In this document: piece by piece, positions 36,077-49,300 of the stretch | Position numbering within the stretch: position 1 is the stretch's first letter | Layout of the letters: every line of letters starts with the position of its first letter | Source: Cardinalis cardinalis | Taxonomy: Eukaryota; Chordata; Aves; Passeriformes; Cardinalidae | Direction: 5' to 3' | Length of the DNA stretch: 64,000 nt | Assembly: GCA_014549065.1 (NCBI GenBank) | Contig: JACDOX010000014.1 | Span: 7,046,775-7,110,774 of the forward strand | The notes under the pieces: generated by a model | What the model was told of the DNA's origin: nothing | The model's input: the letters and a program-made list of their open reading frames with translations, nothing else | Database searches by the model: none | Position numbers and translations under genes: made by a program

Positions 36077-36547
36077 AATCACAGAATGGGTCAGACTGGA
36101 AGAGACTACAATGTGTTGGTCAAACCTAGGGTCATCCTAGAGCACATGGCACAGGATTGTATCCGGGTGGTTCTTGAATATTTCCAGTGAAGGAGACTCC
36201 AGCAACCTGTTCCAGTGCTCTGTAATACACACAGAAGTCTTCACCGTGCTCAGGTGGAACTTCTGGGCATCAGTTTGTGCCCACTGCCTCTTGTCCTGTT
36301 GCTTGGCTCCACTGAGCAGAGCCTGGCTCCATCCTCCTGCCACCCTCCCTTCAGGTACTGACAGACANTGATGAGCTCCCCTCCCAGTTGTGTCTTCTTG
36401 AGGCTGAACAGGCCNAGCTCCCTCAGCCNGTCCTCATAACAGANATGTTCCAGTCCCTTCANCATCTTTGTCACNCTCCTCTGGGCCTGTTCCAGGAGCT
36501 CCATGTCCCTCTTGTACTGAGGAGCCCAGAACTGGACACAGCACTCC
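36077..36547 (-). mobile_element. CR1 LINE, 3' part (split by an LTR)
   Basis: Reverse-complement CR1 begins with the 3' terminal AATCACAGAATGGGTCAG. It continues through GAAGGAGACTCCAGCAACC, CTGTTCCAGTGCTCTGTAA and CCCTTCAGGTACTGACAG. GAGGCTGAACAGGCC, CTCCCTCAGCC, GAGCTCCATGTCCCTCTTG and GAACTGGACACAGCACTCC complete it. At 36547 the element stops abruptly where an ERVK LTR begins, and it resumes at 36924 with the same six bases. The left part covers the 3' UTR and the C-terminal end of ORF2. Minus-strand frames of 68 and 84 codons here are CR1 pseudo-proteins. Confidence 0.9.
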
Positions 36548-36923
36548 TGTGGTAGTGTTCAGGAGGGTTTTCAGGATGAGAAAGAGATGAAGATGCTGAC
36601 TCTATGAGAAGGCTTGATTTATTATTTTATAANATGTATATATTACATTATATTAAAAAGAGAAGGAAGGAGAAGGTTTCTCTAAGAGGCTGCTAAGCTA
36701 AGAATAGAATACAGAAGAAGACAAAACAAGGGAGCTCTCTCTGACTCTGTCCTCAAGAGCTCAGTCCTTGATTGGCCATCAACTATAAACNTCTAGGATG
36801 GGCCAATCACAGAGGGACTTGTGGCATTCCACAGCAGCAGATAATCAGTGTTTACTTTTGTCGCTGAAACTGCAGTTCTCAGAAATCTTAAAAAAAGATT
36901 TCTCATTAAAAGTGTCTGCGACA
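36548..36923 (-). mobile_element. ERVK-type solo LTR inserted in CR1
   Basis: A 376-bp LTR of the same family and orientation as the copy at 28.4 kb. On the minus strand it begins TGTCGCAGACAC and ends AACACTACCACA. The 6-bp direct repeat CACTCC lies at 36542-36547 and 36924-36929. Removing the LTR and one repeat copy rejoins the host CR1 in register, which confirms both boundaries. The sense-strand AATAAA appears as TTTATT on plus at 36618-36623, with an ATTGG box near 36770. Compared with the 28.4-kb copy it carries a short insertion (CTCTGACTCTGTCCT-like, near 36738-36755) and many substitutions, so the two are distinct insertions. No internal retroviral genes are present. Confidence 0.92.
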
Positions 36924-37300
36924 CACTCCTGTCCTTCACCAGGGCTCCCTAATGCACCCCAGGGTACCACTGGCCCTCCTGGCCACAAGGGCACTGCTGG
37001 CTCATGGACACTTGGTGTCCACCAGGTCCTTCTTTGCAGAGCTGNTTTCCANCAGTTTGGCCCCAAGCANGTGCTGGTCCCTGAGGTTATTGTTCCCCAG
37101 GTGCAGGATCTTGCACTTTCCTTTATTGAATTTCAAATGGTCCCTTCCTGCCCATCTCCCGAATCTGTCCAGGTCCTCCTGAAGGGCTGCACAGCGCTCA
37201 GGGAGATCAATCCAAAGCTTCTACCCACTTTGTGTCATCAGTGAACTTGCTGAGGAGGCATCTGGACCTTCATCCAAGCCATTGATAGACAAGTTAAACA
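36924..37300 (-). mobile_element. CR1 LINE, continuation after the LTR
   Basis: The host CR1 resumes with CACTCCTGTCCTTCACCAG and runs through the stretch that encodes the last part of ORF2 when read on the minus strand. Landmarks on plus are GTCCCTGAGGTTATTGTTCC, CCAGGTGCAGGATCTTGCAC, CTGTCCAGGTCCTCCTGAAG, TGTCATCAGTGAACTTGCTG and ATTGATAGACAAGTTAAAC. Together with the left part it makes about 845 bp, the longest CR1 in the window, still 5'-truncated. Stops and ambiguities show it cannot encode protein. A 148-codon plus-strand frame across the LTR/CR1 junction is spurious. Confidence 0.9.
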
Positions 37301-40300
37301 ATTATTTATTATCCTATCTGTTGTGACCCCTTATTTTTCCTTATTGACGTTGCATGATGCATACTGTTTTTATTTTTCTTTCTGGTTTAGATCTATCTTC
37401 TGAAGATAACACTTAAGATGAAATTGCATTCAATTTTTTAGTAGAACGGAAAGAAAAGTAAGTATGTAACTGTTACCAAGAAAGGAAATTATAAAATTCC
37501 ATTTTCTAAAGAATACATGTTATTATTTCCTCCCAGTATCTAACTAAAAATTACAGCCCTGTTTAAATTTCTGGTAAGGAAAACTGTCCTTTAAGTGACC
37601 AGAAGAATGAAATAGTAATTTTCTTTTTGAATAATGGTATAAAGCCTCTATAAGATGNATTTGATAAGACATGGCTTGTTATTTGTTTGAATGTGATATA
37701 CATACTGGAAAGTTTGTTGGGACTGGGAAGATTGTTATACTTAGCTATTGTCTTAAATGAAAGTTAAGGTCATTTTTTTCCAACGACTGCATTTTATTTT
37801 CATTGTTATGCTAATTTTTATTCATTTCAAAGGCATGGTTCCTTTTCTGACTCATNGCTATATGAATGAAATACAGACTTACATTCAGTTTGGTTTTAAT
37901 GATAGCCCTTAATTTTATATTTAACAGAGTCAATGTATTTGTTTATCTTACTGTGTATAGTAGTTTGCACTTTTTAAGAAGTTCATTTTATTATGGATTC
38001 AATTAATGAACTGAAGCATATTTGCAGTAATTTATTCACAATGGGCCTCTGTGTCTATCTGAGGACACTGCAAGAAAGGCTATAAAGACTGGGGAAGTTT
38101 GGAATTGCTTTAGATTGTAGAAGTTTCCTTCCTTGAAGTTCCTAGCATATACACTGGTCAGAATATTTCATAAGGAACAAATGTACTTAAAGGGAAAATA
38201 TGAATTTATATCACTTTTTTAAATTGGTGGATGCTATCATTCCCTTAGAAAGGGGTGTTATAACAATAGAAACACTAAAAGACTTAAACATAGCAGAGCT
38301 AGTAGAGAGTGCTATAACACACAATTTATCCTATTTGATACTTGTTAACAAGTGCAGTGATCCATGAAGAAGATTCTTGAGATTTTATGTCTGAGCTTAA
38401 ATTACTGGTTTGGGAGTAGAGTCTATTAGTGTGTGCCACATAGCTAGCAATTCTTTGAACTCAACACAAACCATGCCCAGGCTGGGGTTCACAAGGTGCC
38501 TAGTTATGGGTGTGACTGGAACCCATGCTTTGTTCCACATTTTCATTGCAAAATTTCATTGAAACACAAGTTTGTAAGATGCTCCTTCTGTTTACCACAT
38601 GTTTAATATTCATGTCCCCAAGTGCAGGAGAAGACAGGGGGAAGAGAAAGTGTACCTTAGCAATATTAGTACCTTTTTCAAATATGAAATAAGAACACAC
38701 ATAAGTTTTCAATCTATCTGACCTTTAAGGATTAGCAAAGGATCCTCAGCACACCAGCACCTGAATCTGTAGGGGCAGTTGGTGAAGTCATATGGCAGTG
38801 TGGGCTATGGGGCTCTACAGGGATTCCCAAGAACAGTGGAAATATTATGTGAATGAAACAGAAATCATAGAATGATGATCAGAGGATCAGAAAGAAGCAA
38901 GGCTTTGACCTTGAAGAGGTTTAAGAGTACATTCTAAACAGCTGTCTGGGACATAATTAAAGGCATTTTAACGTGATAAGCCCTGAAGAATGCAAACCAT
39001 CATCTGTGCACATGGAAGAGCAAAAGATATTGCTTTTATAGCTGTGGAGCTTATGGTCAGAAGTGATATGAAATATTAGAAATGTGACAGTTTTATAATA
39101 ATTTTATACTCATTGTAATAATTTTCATTTGCAGCTTTTTGCCAGTGAATCTCTGGAATGGCATTAAGTGTTTCTCACTTCAGCTTACCCTGCAATATTG
39201 GAGTGGCTTTGTGGGCTTTCTTTTTTCACATATCTGTGTGCTTACAAGCTGCAAGCAAACAGGCATTAAGACNATGTCTGCTATTCAAGCTAAGAAAAGA
39301 ATGAGGAACAAGAGTTCCCAAAGACATTCTGTTAAGTGAAGAATACACTCCCAGATCTCCAGAAGTCTCTTATAAAATCACAAGTGTGGTATTTCAAGCA
39401 AGAAAATAAGTCTTGTTGACTACTGCAAATTAATTATTGCCACAAAATGGGAAGATGAGAAGAAAAGATATAGATGAGGAAAATCAGTACATTATTTTTT
39501 TCTTCTTTTTCAAACTCTGAAGCAGTTTAATCAATATCCCCTGGACCACATAGAGGGCACATTGTAATTTAGCTTTTCTGTAAAACGCAGGATGGACTAT
39601 GTAATTCACCCTGTGGGTTCATCATGATGAAATTGAAACCAGTGATACATTACACATGAATTTATCTTCTCCTGAGAAGTATGTATGGGTCCAGAGCAAA
39701 GAGAACTCCTTGCAGTTGAAACAGAAGCATTTTTATTAGTACTGGGGAAGTGCTACAGTTTGGCTGCCAGTTTATGACTGATAGCTTTGGTTGTCTGAAT
39801 GCCTCTCTTCCTTTAGTTAGGGGATGATTTCTCAGAAGCTATAGCAGTAACTGGTTCTGTGTTTAAAATTCACTAATCAGTCTGATATATGACTGTAGAG
39901 TTAAACAACAGACAAAACACCATGCACTATGCAATTAAAGTATTTGCTTTGTCTCCTTAGACAAGTTACTTCTACATTAATTTGACATAAAATTCATCCT
40001 CCANATACGAAAACCTACTCTCCATTTTATAATCATTCTGATTATTTATCTTAATAATCATCATAGCACATTTAGTCTAGATCTCTCTGTTGGGAGGGAT
40101 TACATTTATTAATGTCACATTCCTTTCCTTTTGTAGTATATGGGGCAAAGCTGTGTCCAAAACACTGCATGCAGCACAATAAATCCATTATTCTCAACGT
40201 TTGTGATCTCCCACCTGATCAATGGACTTTATTTAAACTTTCAGGGTCTTGGGCTAAGGGCAAATATGGTGAAGTTAATATAAAAGATTTTTTAGAAAGA

Positions 40301-43300
40301 GGTACAAACAGCTGGATGCCTATGCCTCAGCTGAGCTGTGAAGTTTTGCAAGCAACTCAAAGCAGCACATGCTGCCTTAAAAGCACTTACTCTGGGTTGG
40401 ATAGNGGAAGCAATGGCAGCCCTGTGTAGGATGAACTGATACAAATGTGTTCAGACATTTGCCCATGGCTCTGACACAGAGGGACCCAATCCTGTTTGGA
40501 GCAGGAGAGCCTTGCTTTCCAGTCTCTCAAGAGCTGCTGCCTCACCCTGATGTGATACAATCAGTACAGCTTGTGCCACTGGACTTCAAAGGCAATGGGA
40601 CAGAATCCCACCTGAGGCACAAAGTGGGGTCCCTGTGCCTGGGTCTGTAGCAATAGGAGCCCTGTAGGCAGCCTGCAGTAGAGAGAGAGATTCTCAATCT
40701 TTCCCAAATATGAAATTCAACACTTTCATATTATTGATTTTTTGTATCAAAATCATATTGGAGATTTATATAGCTGCTGCTGTCGAATATTTGTAAAAAA
40801 CTCACAGCTGCATCACATCATTCAAATGTTTGCAGCATGCAGGCTGTACTGAGATGAAAGCTACTGCCTTCATTTCCACTCACTAGGAATCTCCAAATTG
40901 TCACTTCCCCAAAAGGTATAATGAATTCCTAAACTGCTAAATTAATCTGAAAGATACTGTAGAGTCTTGCATATAGATAATCTGCAACAAGCATAATATA
41001 ACAACTGTAGTAGTCCTCTGAGATGAGAAAGATCACTTCCCTCCATCAGCTTTTTATTGTTCTCTGCTGATAAGGACCTATACTACTGTTAGGTGCTTCC
41101 CTTCTGTTTAAGCAAGAATGAAGAAAGCTATTTTTATCACTGAACAATACTTAGTTCTGTATAAAAATCTTTCATTTTTTGTCATATTTATAGTGCTTTG
41201 AGCTTAATGCCTCAGTGAAATAGTAGCTGCTCTCAGTGCAGCTGTTTGTGGCACTCAGCAGAAACTTTTTGATTTCCTTTCATTTATTAATCTTTACATC
41301 TATGCTTTGCTTTATACTGAATGCATAGCAGCATTTGTAGCTTTTATTTATGTCTGCATTACCCCCAACACTGATAGACATTGCTAATTAAAGATGTACA
41401 GAATTTATTTTATGCCATGAAAAATACAATTTCCTGCCGTATAAACTGGAAGGGTAGAAAACATTTAACCATATTAAAGGCAACAGAAAGAGTTTGTCTC
41501 CTTCACATAGGTTTCTCACAGCTCCAGAAATGTGGGTAAAGTGCAATATTTTTTTCCTGCATTACTGTTCTTCAGCATTTAAACTCTATTCAGAGTGAGA
41601 AATTTTCAGAGTAGAATGATCTGCAGTTAATTGTGTTGTTTTATGATTTCAATTTACTCACCTCCCACAAAAAAAGGCTAACAGTTTCTGACTGCCTACT
41701 GACACTATAGAACAAAATTAAATAAATATTAGTTCAAACACTGTGCAAGTAAAGAACAGTAGACTTTGTGCCTGTGCAGGGCTGCTTACATAAGCACAAT
41801 GCTAACTACCTCGCAGGCATTGATTAGCATGGTATCTGTATAAGGCACTCCAGATACAGACAGATTAATGAGCTCCTCTACATTTAACTGCCTTTGCCAT
41901 TAATTGAGGTTCAGAGGAAAGGAGAGGAGAGGTATGCTCTGATACAAATCTATTTATTCTGTCAAATCTCATAAAACTTCAGTGCTTTATATTAAGGTTA
42001 CTATGTACCAAAGGCAAGTAAACTACAAAGGCCTTGCTTTACTGCATTTTAGTCTGCATTCCATGTATTTTTGTGATTCTAAATCTCTAGGCTTTTAGTA
42101 AAATAGAGTCTGAAGCTTGCTAGGTTCTGGCTGCATCAATGAAAAGAGGGCAGACGTATTATAGGTTACAATAATTTTGCTCCCTCTTACCCATTTCCAA
42201 GGTCTTATGGATTTGTGGTGTTCTGGTTTAGTTTAGCTGAGCTAAGAAATCAGCACTAAAACTCAAATATATTCTTTGTATAATCTGTTCTATTTAGCCC
42301 CACGCACATCTCATCTGTTCTTCAAGAATGGAGAGAAACCACAAGCAGTTTCCTTGACCCTTGAAGCTTCACATCACTTTGTACCAAATAAGCTCAGTCT
42401 CTTTTCTTCCAGCTCACAACCTTTTTTTCCTNAGGATTTTACTTGCACCAGGCTAAGTTTAGATTCCAGGTCACTTCCTTTGCTTCCAGGACAGAACCTT
42501 GTAGCTTTGTTTGAACTACTTGGATGCCCATGTCTCTCAGTTGCTAGTCCAATGACTTTGTTCATAAAGCAGGTTAATTGCTTCCACTGTGGGTAAGAGC
42601 ACAGTCATTGATGAAGTCACAATTAAAAATAGCAAAGATGAACTATCTGGGGAAAAGGTCTTTCGATTTACTGTTAGTGACAAAATAGCATCCTTTCTGG
42701 TATTCATTGAAGCTCAAAAATTCACCTTAAAAAAAAATTAAAAAGAATCCCAGTAACTTGCTTTCAGAAGAAAATCCTAATTCTGGCAGGAAAATAAAAA
42801 AAAGAAATCAGATGCAAGCCTTCAGTCATATTCAGTAGATGATCCCACCTGATCAGGCGTCCCCACATCCTTCAGACATAAACACTATTTGAATACCTGA
42901 AATTATTAGCTTGTCTTTTAATGCTGTGGTAAGCTATAAACATGGTAATAGGCAACATTCACTTTTGAACACTANAGAAACAGCTCCCAANTAATTTAGA
43001 CATTGAAAATTAAGGNGGGATTCAGAAAATGTGGGAAACTAAGTATGGGAAAGCTTTCTGTATTTCTACACCAAAATGCTTTGGGAGATGCAGATAATGA
43101 TATTCAATAAATACCTGCCTAAACCTCATCAACAAAGAAAATTATCAGTTTTATTGGAAAGAAGATGTCTCGTTGATATTGACTGCTTTTCTGGACTGAT
43201 TTCTTGGCTGAACCTTTTGTACAGATGAAATGAAGAAACAACAGTCATTATGCTCCTTGTAGCACTTTGCTCAGTTAGACTCTTCACAGACCTGTCTAGG

Positions 43301-46300
43301 AAAATGGTGCACTCTAATGAAAAGGGTTTGACTGTCACTTTGTTATCCAAGTACCTATTCACTTCTATATGGGAATAATAATTTTTCCATGCTAATCTAG
43401 AAAAATTTGGGCAGTGCAGAACCAAAGAAAGAAATTTNTAAAATGTAACTTTTTAATTAAAAAATCAAAACATTGAGGAGTTATTTGGTTTTTTTTTCTT
43501 TATATTTACATCCAGCTTTATTAGGAGTAACAACACCACTTCAAACATTTCAAGAGCAGAGTCCATGATAGGATTTGGTAGAATCAGTTAGATAATGCCT
43601 TAAAACTAGCTAAAATGNAGTTGCTTAGAATAATAATAAAGGTTTTAAGAAGGATCTCAGATAAAGGGTGGAAATTACTTTCTTCTTCTGAAATAAAATG
43701 GGACAGAATTTGGCCTTCTGTTTCACAGAAAAGATGAAAGGTAAAATGAAATATCATTCTTTATTCTTAAATTGTGGTACAAGACTGAGATAATGTTCTT
43801 GATGTTCTGCCCTGGTCAATAACTGTCCTGGGGAGCATTTATTATGTTTAATATTATAAGCAAAAAGGAAATTTCAGCTGTATTAACCACAATAATGCCT
43901 TATGTTTCTTCAAGAATAGTCTTTTGGCTTTAGGTTTGCAATCTCCCTGCTGTCTGCATCTGCTTGATCTGAACTTTTGGGGCCAAATTATTCTAAATAA
44001 AGCTTTTGACAAATGGAATAGACTTGATGCATGACTGCAGCTATCATACCATGTCTAAAGGAGAAGACAGTAGGGATTGAGTTAAGCAAATTTAGTAGCT
44101 ATATTTGAATTATGCAAGCTGCAGATCAGTACTGACCCGGACTGGCATTCTTCAGTCGTCTTTTAACTCATCCCTTTGATTATTTGCTGCTAAACTGATG
44201 GCTTGGGGAGAGTTAAAGGGAAGTTTGTAAATATTTCAGATGTCCTCCTAAATGTGCAACTCTGCCAAACAGTGACGGCAGTTACAAAAGTCAAGTGCAT
44301 CACATTTAGCTGCAAGAAAATAACAGGCCTCCCTCCTCCCACTTTACATGTCATGCTTTTACTTAAGATTTAGCAAAGTAAAATAACTGCCCTGGAATCA
44401 TTAACATCTGGTTCCCACAAAACATGGCTGTTAAGTCTGTTTTGAGAATGAACAGATGATAGATNTTTCTTTCAATGAGGGGATTGTAAGGGGCAAAGAA
44501 GAAAGAAAGGCATAAAAGCTACTCAGGGACAGATCAGAATAAGTATAACTGCAATGTTGCCAAATCTGCTGAAAAGGGAGTATTTTTCTCCCTCCTCTCC
44601 ACTAGAAGTTGCATTAAGTACATGTACACCTTGTGCATGACAAGGTCTGAGCCGTGGGCTTTGGCACTGAGAGCTTCTGCTGTGTCCAAATTAGGACAGA
44701 GACATTCACATCCCCAGCCCAGACAGGGAAGAAAGATGGTGTTTCCCAGCTGAGGGCAGTGTCCATCCCTGGGTTTTCTCCTGCTTTTCCAAAACAATGA
44801 AATGGGACAACTGGTGTTGCAGATGATTTATCCTAATCTGCTTGTCTTCACACAGGAGTGGAGAATCTGTTTCATGTCTGGCAGTGGCTGGTGCTACAAG
44901 GTCACTGTCCCCTGCTCCTGTCCAGCGATGCAAGCAGAGAGTGTCTCAGGGGAGTGCCCTCTCTTCATGTTAAGTGGTGTGACCATGCTGAAGGCTTGGG
45001 AGGGGAGGATTCATGTGCTTTATTTCTTACCAGAACACACCATAAGAGAAGTACGTGTGCAGACAGCACTATCTCACTTGGGATGTGGTGTGCTTTAGCT
45101 ACATCCCACAGAGAGTTGCTCACCAATAACAACCTGAGCTTCCAAGTTCTCCAGAAAGATGGATTTTTTTTTAACCTGTAAGCCACAGAGGTCTAATTAG
45201 ACAATACATATGTTGAAACATAACTTAGGCTTGTGACTTCCCTTGTGTGAAGATGCGACAATTTCAAGCACAAGCTCAGTACCAGAATATGTAGCACAGA
45301 TTTCTCTGCTGACCAGAGCAACTCTAGCAGGTCACTTATCTCTCCTCTCTTCTGAGTCTGTTGTCCAAACCCGACCAGGAACAAACCCAAAATTAGAAAC
45401 ATGTACTGTCTCTTATTTCAGAAAACCTCCCATTATTAAGAAACAGGCATCCTTATGTTTTGGCTAAAACAGTACTTGACAGATTCCTGCTTTCCTTTGT
45501 CAATGCTAGCCCAGGGTAGTCCTGGAAATTCTTGAAGGAGTCACTCACTGCTATGGATTCAATTTTCAGAGACTCCACTGTAGGTATTGAAAATGAACCA
45601 CTTACCAGACTTATGTCCAGAAGAGACATATTTCCCTCATTCTTCTTGCTGCGTCCAAGCTCTGTTAGTTTGCCTGGCAGAAATGCATTGTTTCCCTTAT
45701 GCTTATTTCCCAGTATTCTTATCAGCATCACCATGCACTTATGATTTAATTAAATCGAAAAAGGTATAAATTATACTGACCAAGCTGGTTTTGCCAGAAC
45801 TCTGTACCTGAGCCTCTGTAACAGAGGGTGCAGTGGAATCAGTTCTGTTCTCCTCTGCTCCTTTGGCAGTAGGGAGCACTAGCAAAATGATGTGGAGACT
45901 TCAAAATAGAGGGAAGTGGAGCGAGAATTCAGGAGAGAGAATACAAAAAACTGTGGGAAAGAAGTGGAAGCTGACAAATTAGACTGTGAGGCCATTGGGC
46001 TTCCTATGTTTGTGCAGGATATAATGTCATGGGGCAGTCAGGATATGAACAATAATGAGAGTTTAGTTGATGAGATGCTCCGTGGTTAGCTGAAATAGTA
46101 CCTTTTATTGATTTTTCAAACTATTTAATTNTTTCTTTTTAGCTTACTCAGATATTTATTTAGTTGGCATCTGTCTTAACTTCATATATCATTGTAACTG
46201 TTTTCTTCCCAGACTGACTGCTACTTAAGGGATAATAGGAGGGATGCTCTGTTTTACTAGACAATAATATGGTTCCTGCTTGAATCAATTACAAGGCTGA

Positions 46301-49300
46301 AGGGAACCTGATTATTGCCAGAGAAAATGGGGCATCCCTCCTATTGTGCTTAATATACTAGAAGTGAACCAATAAAGTTGATTTTTGGATACAAAGTTAA
46401 TTACATTGAAAAATCAGCTGTAATCCATCTGATGAATACTGCTTTAAACATGCAGAAGTATACTCATTTAGGCCTATTATTTCCTATTTGTAGGAATTAG
46501 AGTCNCTATAAAGTTAGCTGATCAATTTAATTTTAATTGTTCTCTTATTATGGAAAGAAGTATGGAATGGAGATGATACTCGTNTGCCCACCTCTTAAGA
46601 GTGTCCTGAGAATTAAACAGTTAATTCTTTNACAGCACTTTTAACATTTTAAAGGAAATACAAGTGCTTTGCATTATTAAGTAATAATTAGTATTAAGCA
46701 GGAATAGCTAAAGAGAGGTTACAGATTGCTTCTTATGCCCTTTCCAATTCCTACTGCTCATTAGGAGGAATCCCACCCAGGGTGTAGAGAATGTCCTGCC
46801 TTAGGAAGACAATTTACATCTGCCTGCATTTGTTTCAGTCAATCAAGCCTTCTGGTTCTCTCTTTTTCTACTTACAAGTGAGAAGGATGAGTTTATAGGT
46901 AATGCAAAATNGCACCTTTAAGCAAGGCTGTGTGCAGGCAAAACATATTCCTACAAGCCACTAGAGGAGATGGAACATGTTGGAAAATAGGCCAGCTGGC
47001 TGCCCATTCACTCTTTATGGACTTCATCCCTTCCCAAACTGGGCCCTTGGTAATGCTGAGATTTCACTTCGCATCCTCCTATTTTTAAACCATAAACATG
47101 TGAAATAGGGAGGTTTTAGTGTGGTAAAGATTAACAAGGNGGAAGCTGTGATGGTACAATCACATCCTTTTACCCACAGTAGTCCTAACNTTGAGTGAGA
47201 CTGTGTGACAATAANTCCATGTTAGTTTCTCTGGCTGAGAGTCNGCATTTTCACCATAGTTTTATGTAACCTTTCCAGAAATTTGAAGGGAAACACAGCA
47301 ATCTCCTGTGTTCCTGCCATATTTGCTNATATCACAGGAACCAGTCACTTGAGCTTACAGCTTAATAAATGCTCTAAACGGTTTCACAACGTGGGATTGT
47401 GGATAAGGTGGATAAGGCCACTTCACCCACAAAAAGCACCCACTGTCCCTTTCCAGGGAAGAGCTGTCCTGTTTCCAGACCCCATGTAAAATAACATGTA
47501 GGTTAACATTATTCAGCATGCAAAAGGCAAAACTCCCTCCCTAATGAAAAGTGAGAGCTGAGCTCCTGCTGCAGCTATGGAGGAAGGAGGGTCCTTCCCA
47601 GGCAGTGAAGCCAAGCGTGCTTCGCTCGCTGGTGGAACCATCCTGTTACCAGGACAGACCTTATCTGACTCATTCTGCTCAGAGGCAGCAGGGTTCAAGG
47701 TTGCTGTGCTGCACAGCCAAACCCTACCTGACTGTTTGGCTGGCAGAGAAATGAGATGACACTTCCAAGCAGGTTATTTTCAATGTGATCTGCTTTCCTC
47801 GAAAAAATAGAAATAGTCTAGTATGTTTAACTGTGGGTTAATTATATATCCATTTTCAACCAGGGTTTATCCCATCCCCATTATATTTCTGTAACATATT
47901 TTGAATGAGATTTCAATCCTGCCACATCAAGTGCTTTTTTAATGCAATTCTTCTGCTAGTCAGAAATATTAGTAATTAAATTCTCTCAAATACGCTAGTG
48001 TAAAGCAGAGGGAGAACATCCCAATTCTATCAGCACTGGTGTTAATTATTTTAGGCAAGCTGTCATTTATGTTTTCTAAAGTGGATTTTGTTCTTGCAGT
48101 CAGGAACATTGCTTAGTGCAGAATTAATTAATCATTATAAATATAAAACCTGCAGTATCAGCTTCTGTGTTCAGTAAGGTTTCAAGAGGCAAGGTTGAAG
48201 GAGTCAATAGGCTGCTGTGGGGAATCATGGTTTTTTTCATCTGATACAAGGACAATGAAATTATAGGCCTAATCTTTACAGGAATATGTATTTAAAGCAT
48301 CATCACAAAATTAAAAAAAAAATTGATAATTTATTGTGACTGGCAGCTTTTACTAATGCAATATTGTTTTTAAAAATGCTGCATAAAACAAGATTAATGA
48401 GGAAGAAACTGAAAAGCTAGGTTTACTATAAATTTGAAGGTGTCTGTATCATTTTACCTCTGTGGAAAATGGCTGAGTCATTAATTTCCTCGCCATAATA
48501 CAAATATCAGCATAAAGATCTACAAGACCACAAAAATAAACAGATAATTATCCCACTTTGACTAGAGCATGCTGTGTCAGAACTGAATGCCAGCACTTAA
48601 AACTATGGGGGTGGTTTCACAAGAAGAGGCCAAGTAAGTCTGACAGCTCAGAAAAACTGGAATTAATGATGGAATAAACTAAAAATTTAATCTTGCTACT
48701 TGGTGTAAGAGATATTTGCTTTTTCTTTACCTGCTTCCTTATTTTCCCCTCAAAAAGCAATTAAAGCACATTCTTTCACAATAAAAAAGGATGGGATTTC
48801 ATTGTCTAAGACATGCACTGGCTTTGCACCAGCAGAAAATTGGCTGATTATTTTCTCATTCAGGGATCAAAAATGTGATGTATGGCCAGTAGCTTTACAG
48901 AGTTGCTGACCATCATGTTGCATGTCTCACTGTTTCACAGTCTAGATCTGCTGGCATTTAATCTCCAAAAGCAATGGTTAATATGGAACTTTGAGAGGAA
49001 ATCAAATCTACCTAGACATACCTACTCAGAATCCTATGAAATCCTATTAAATACATGGTGACCTCCTGTTGAAANTGCACTCTGTACTTTCCAAAGGCAT
49101 TCTCTTGACATGTAGGTTGTACATGATTGAAAGGTATGGGTCTATCTGTGCAATTAAAAGTATTAATTAATTATGTAAGCTTCCTTAGTCTTATAGTTTA
49201 TTGTAAAAGATATTATTTCATTATTTGTATCACTAAAATTATGTTTGTAATGGGATTTTAATTGATTTTGAATCCAATTTAAAAAATCCCTACTTTTAAA

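Noticed and set aside
28387..36923. A complete ERVK provirus between the two LTRs
   Set aside because: The two LTRs have different 6-bp target duplications, and there is no retroviral coding sequence between them.
38862..38885. CR1 terminus at AAATCATAGAATGATGATC
   Set aside because: Similarity ends after about 15 bases and no CR1 body follows.
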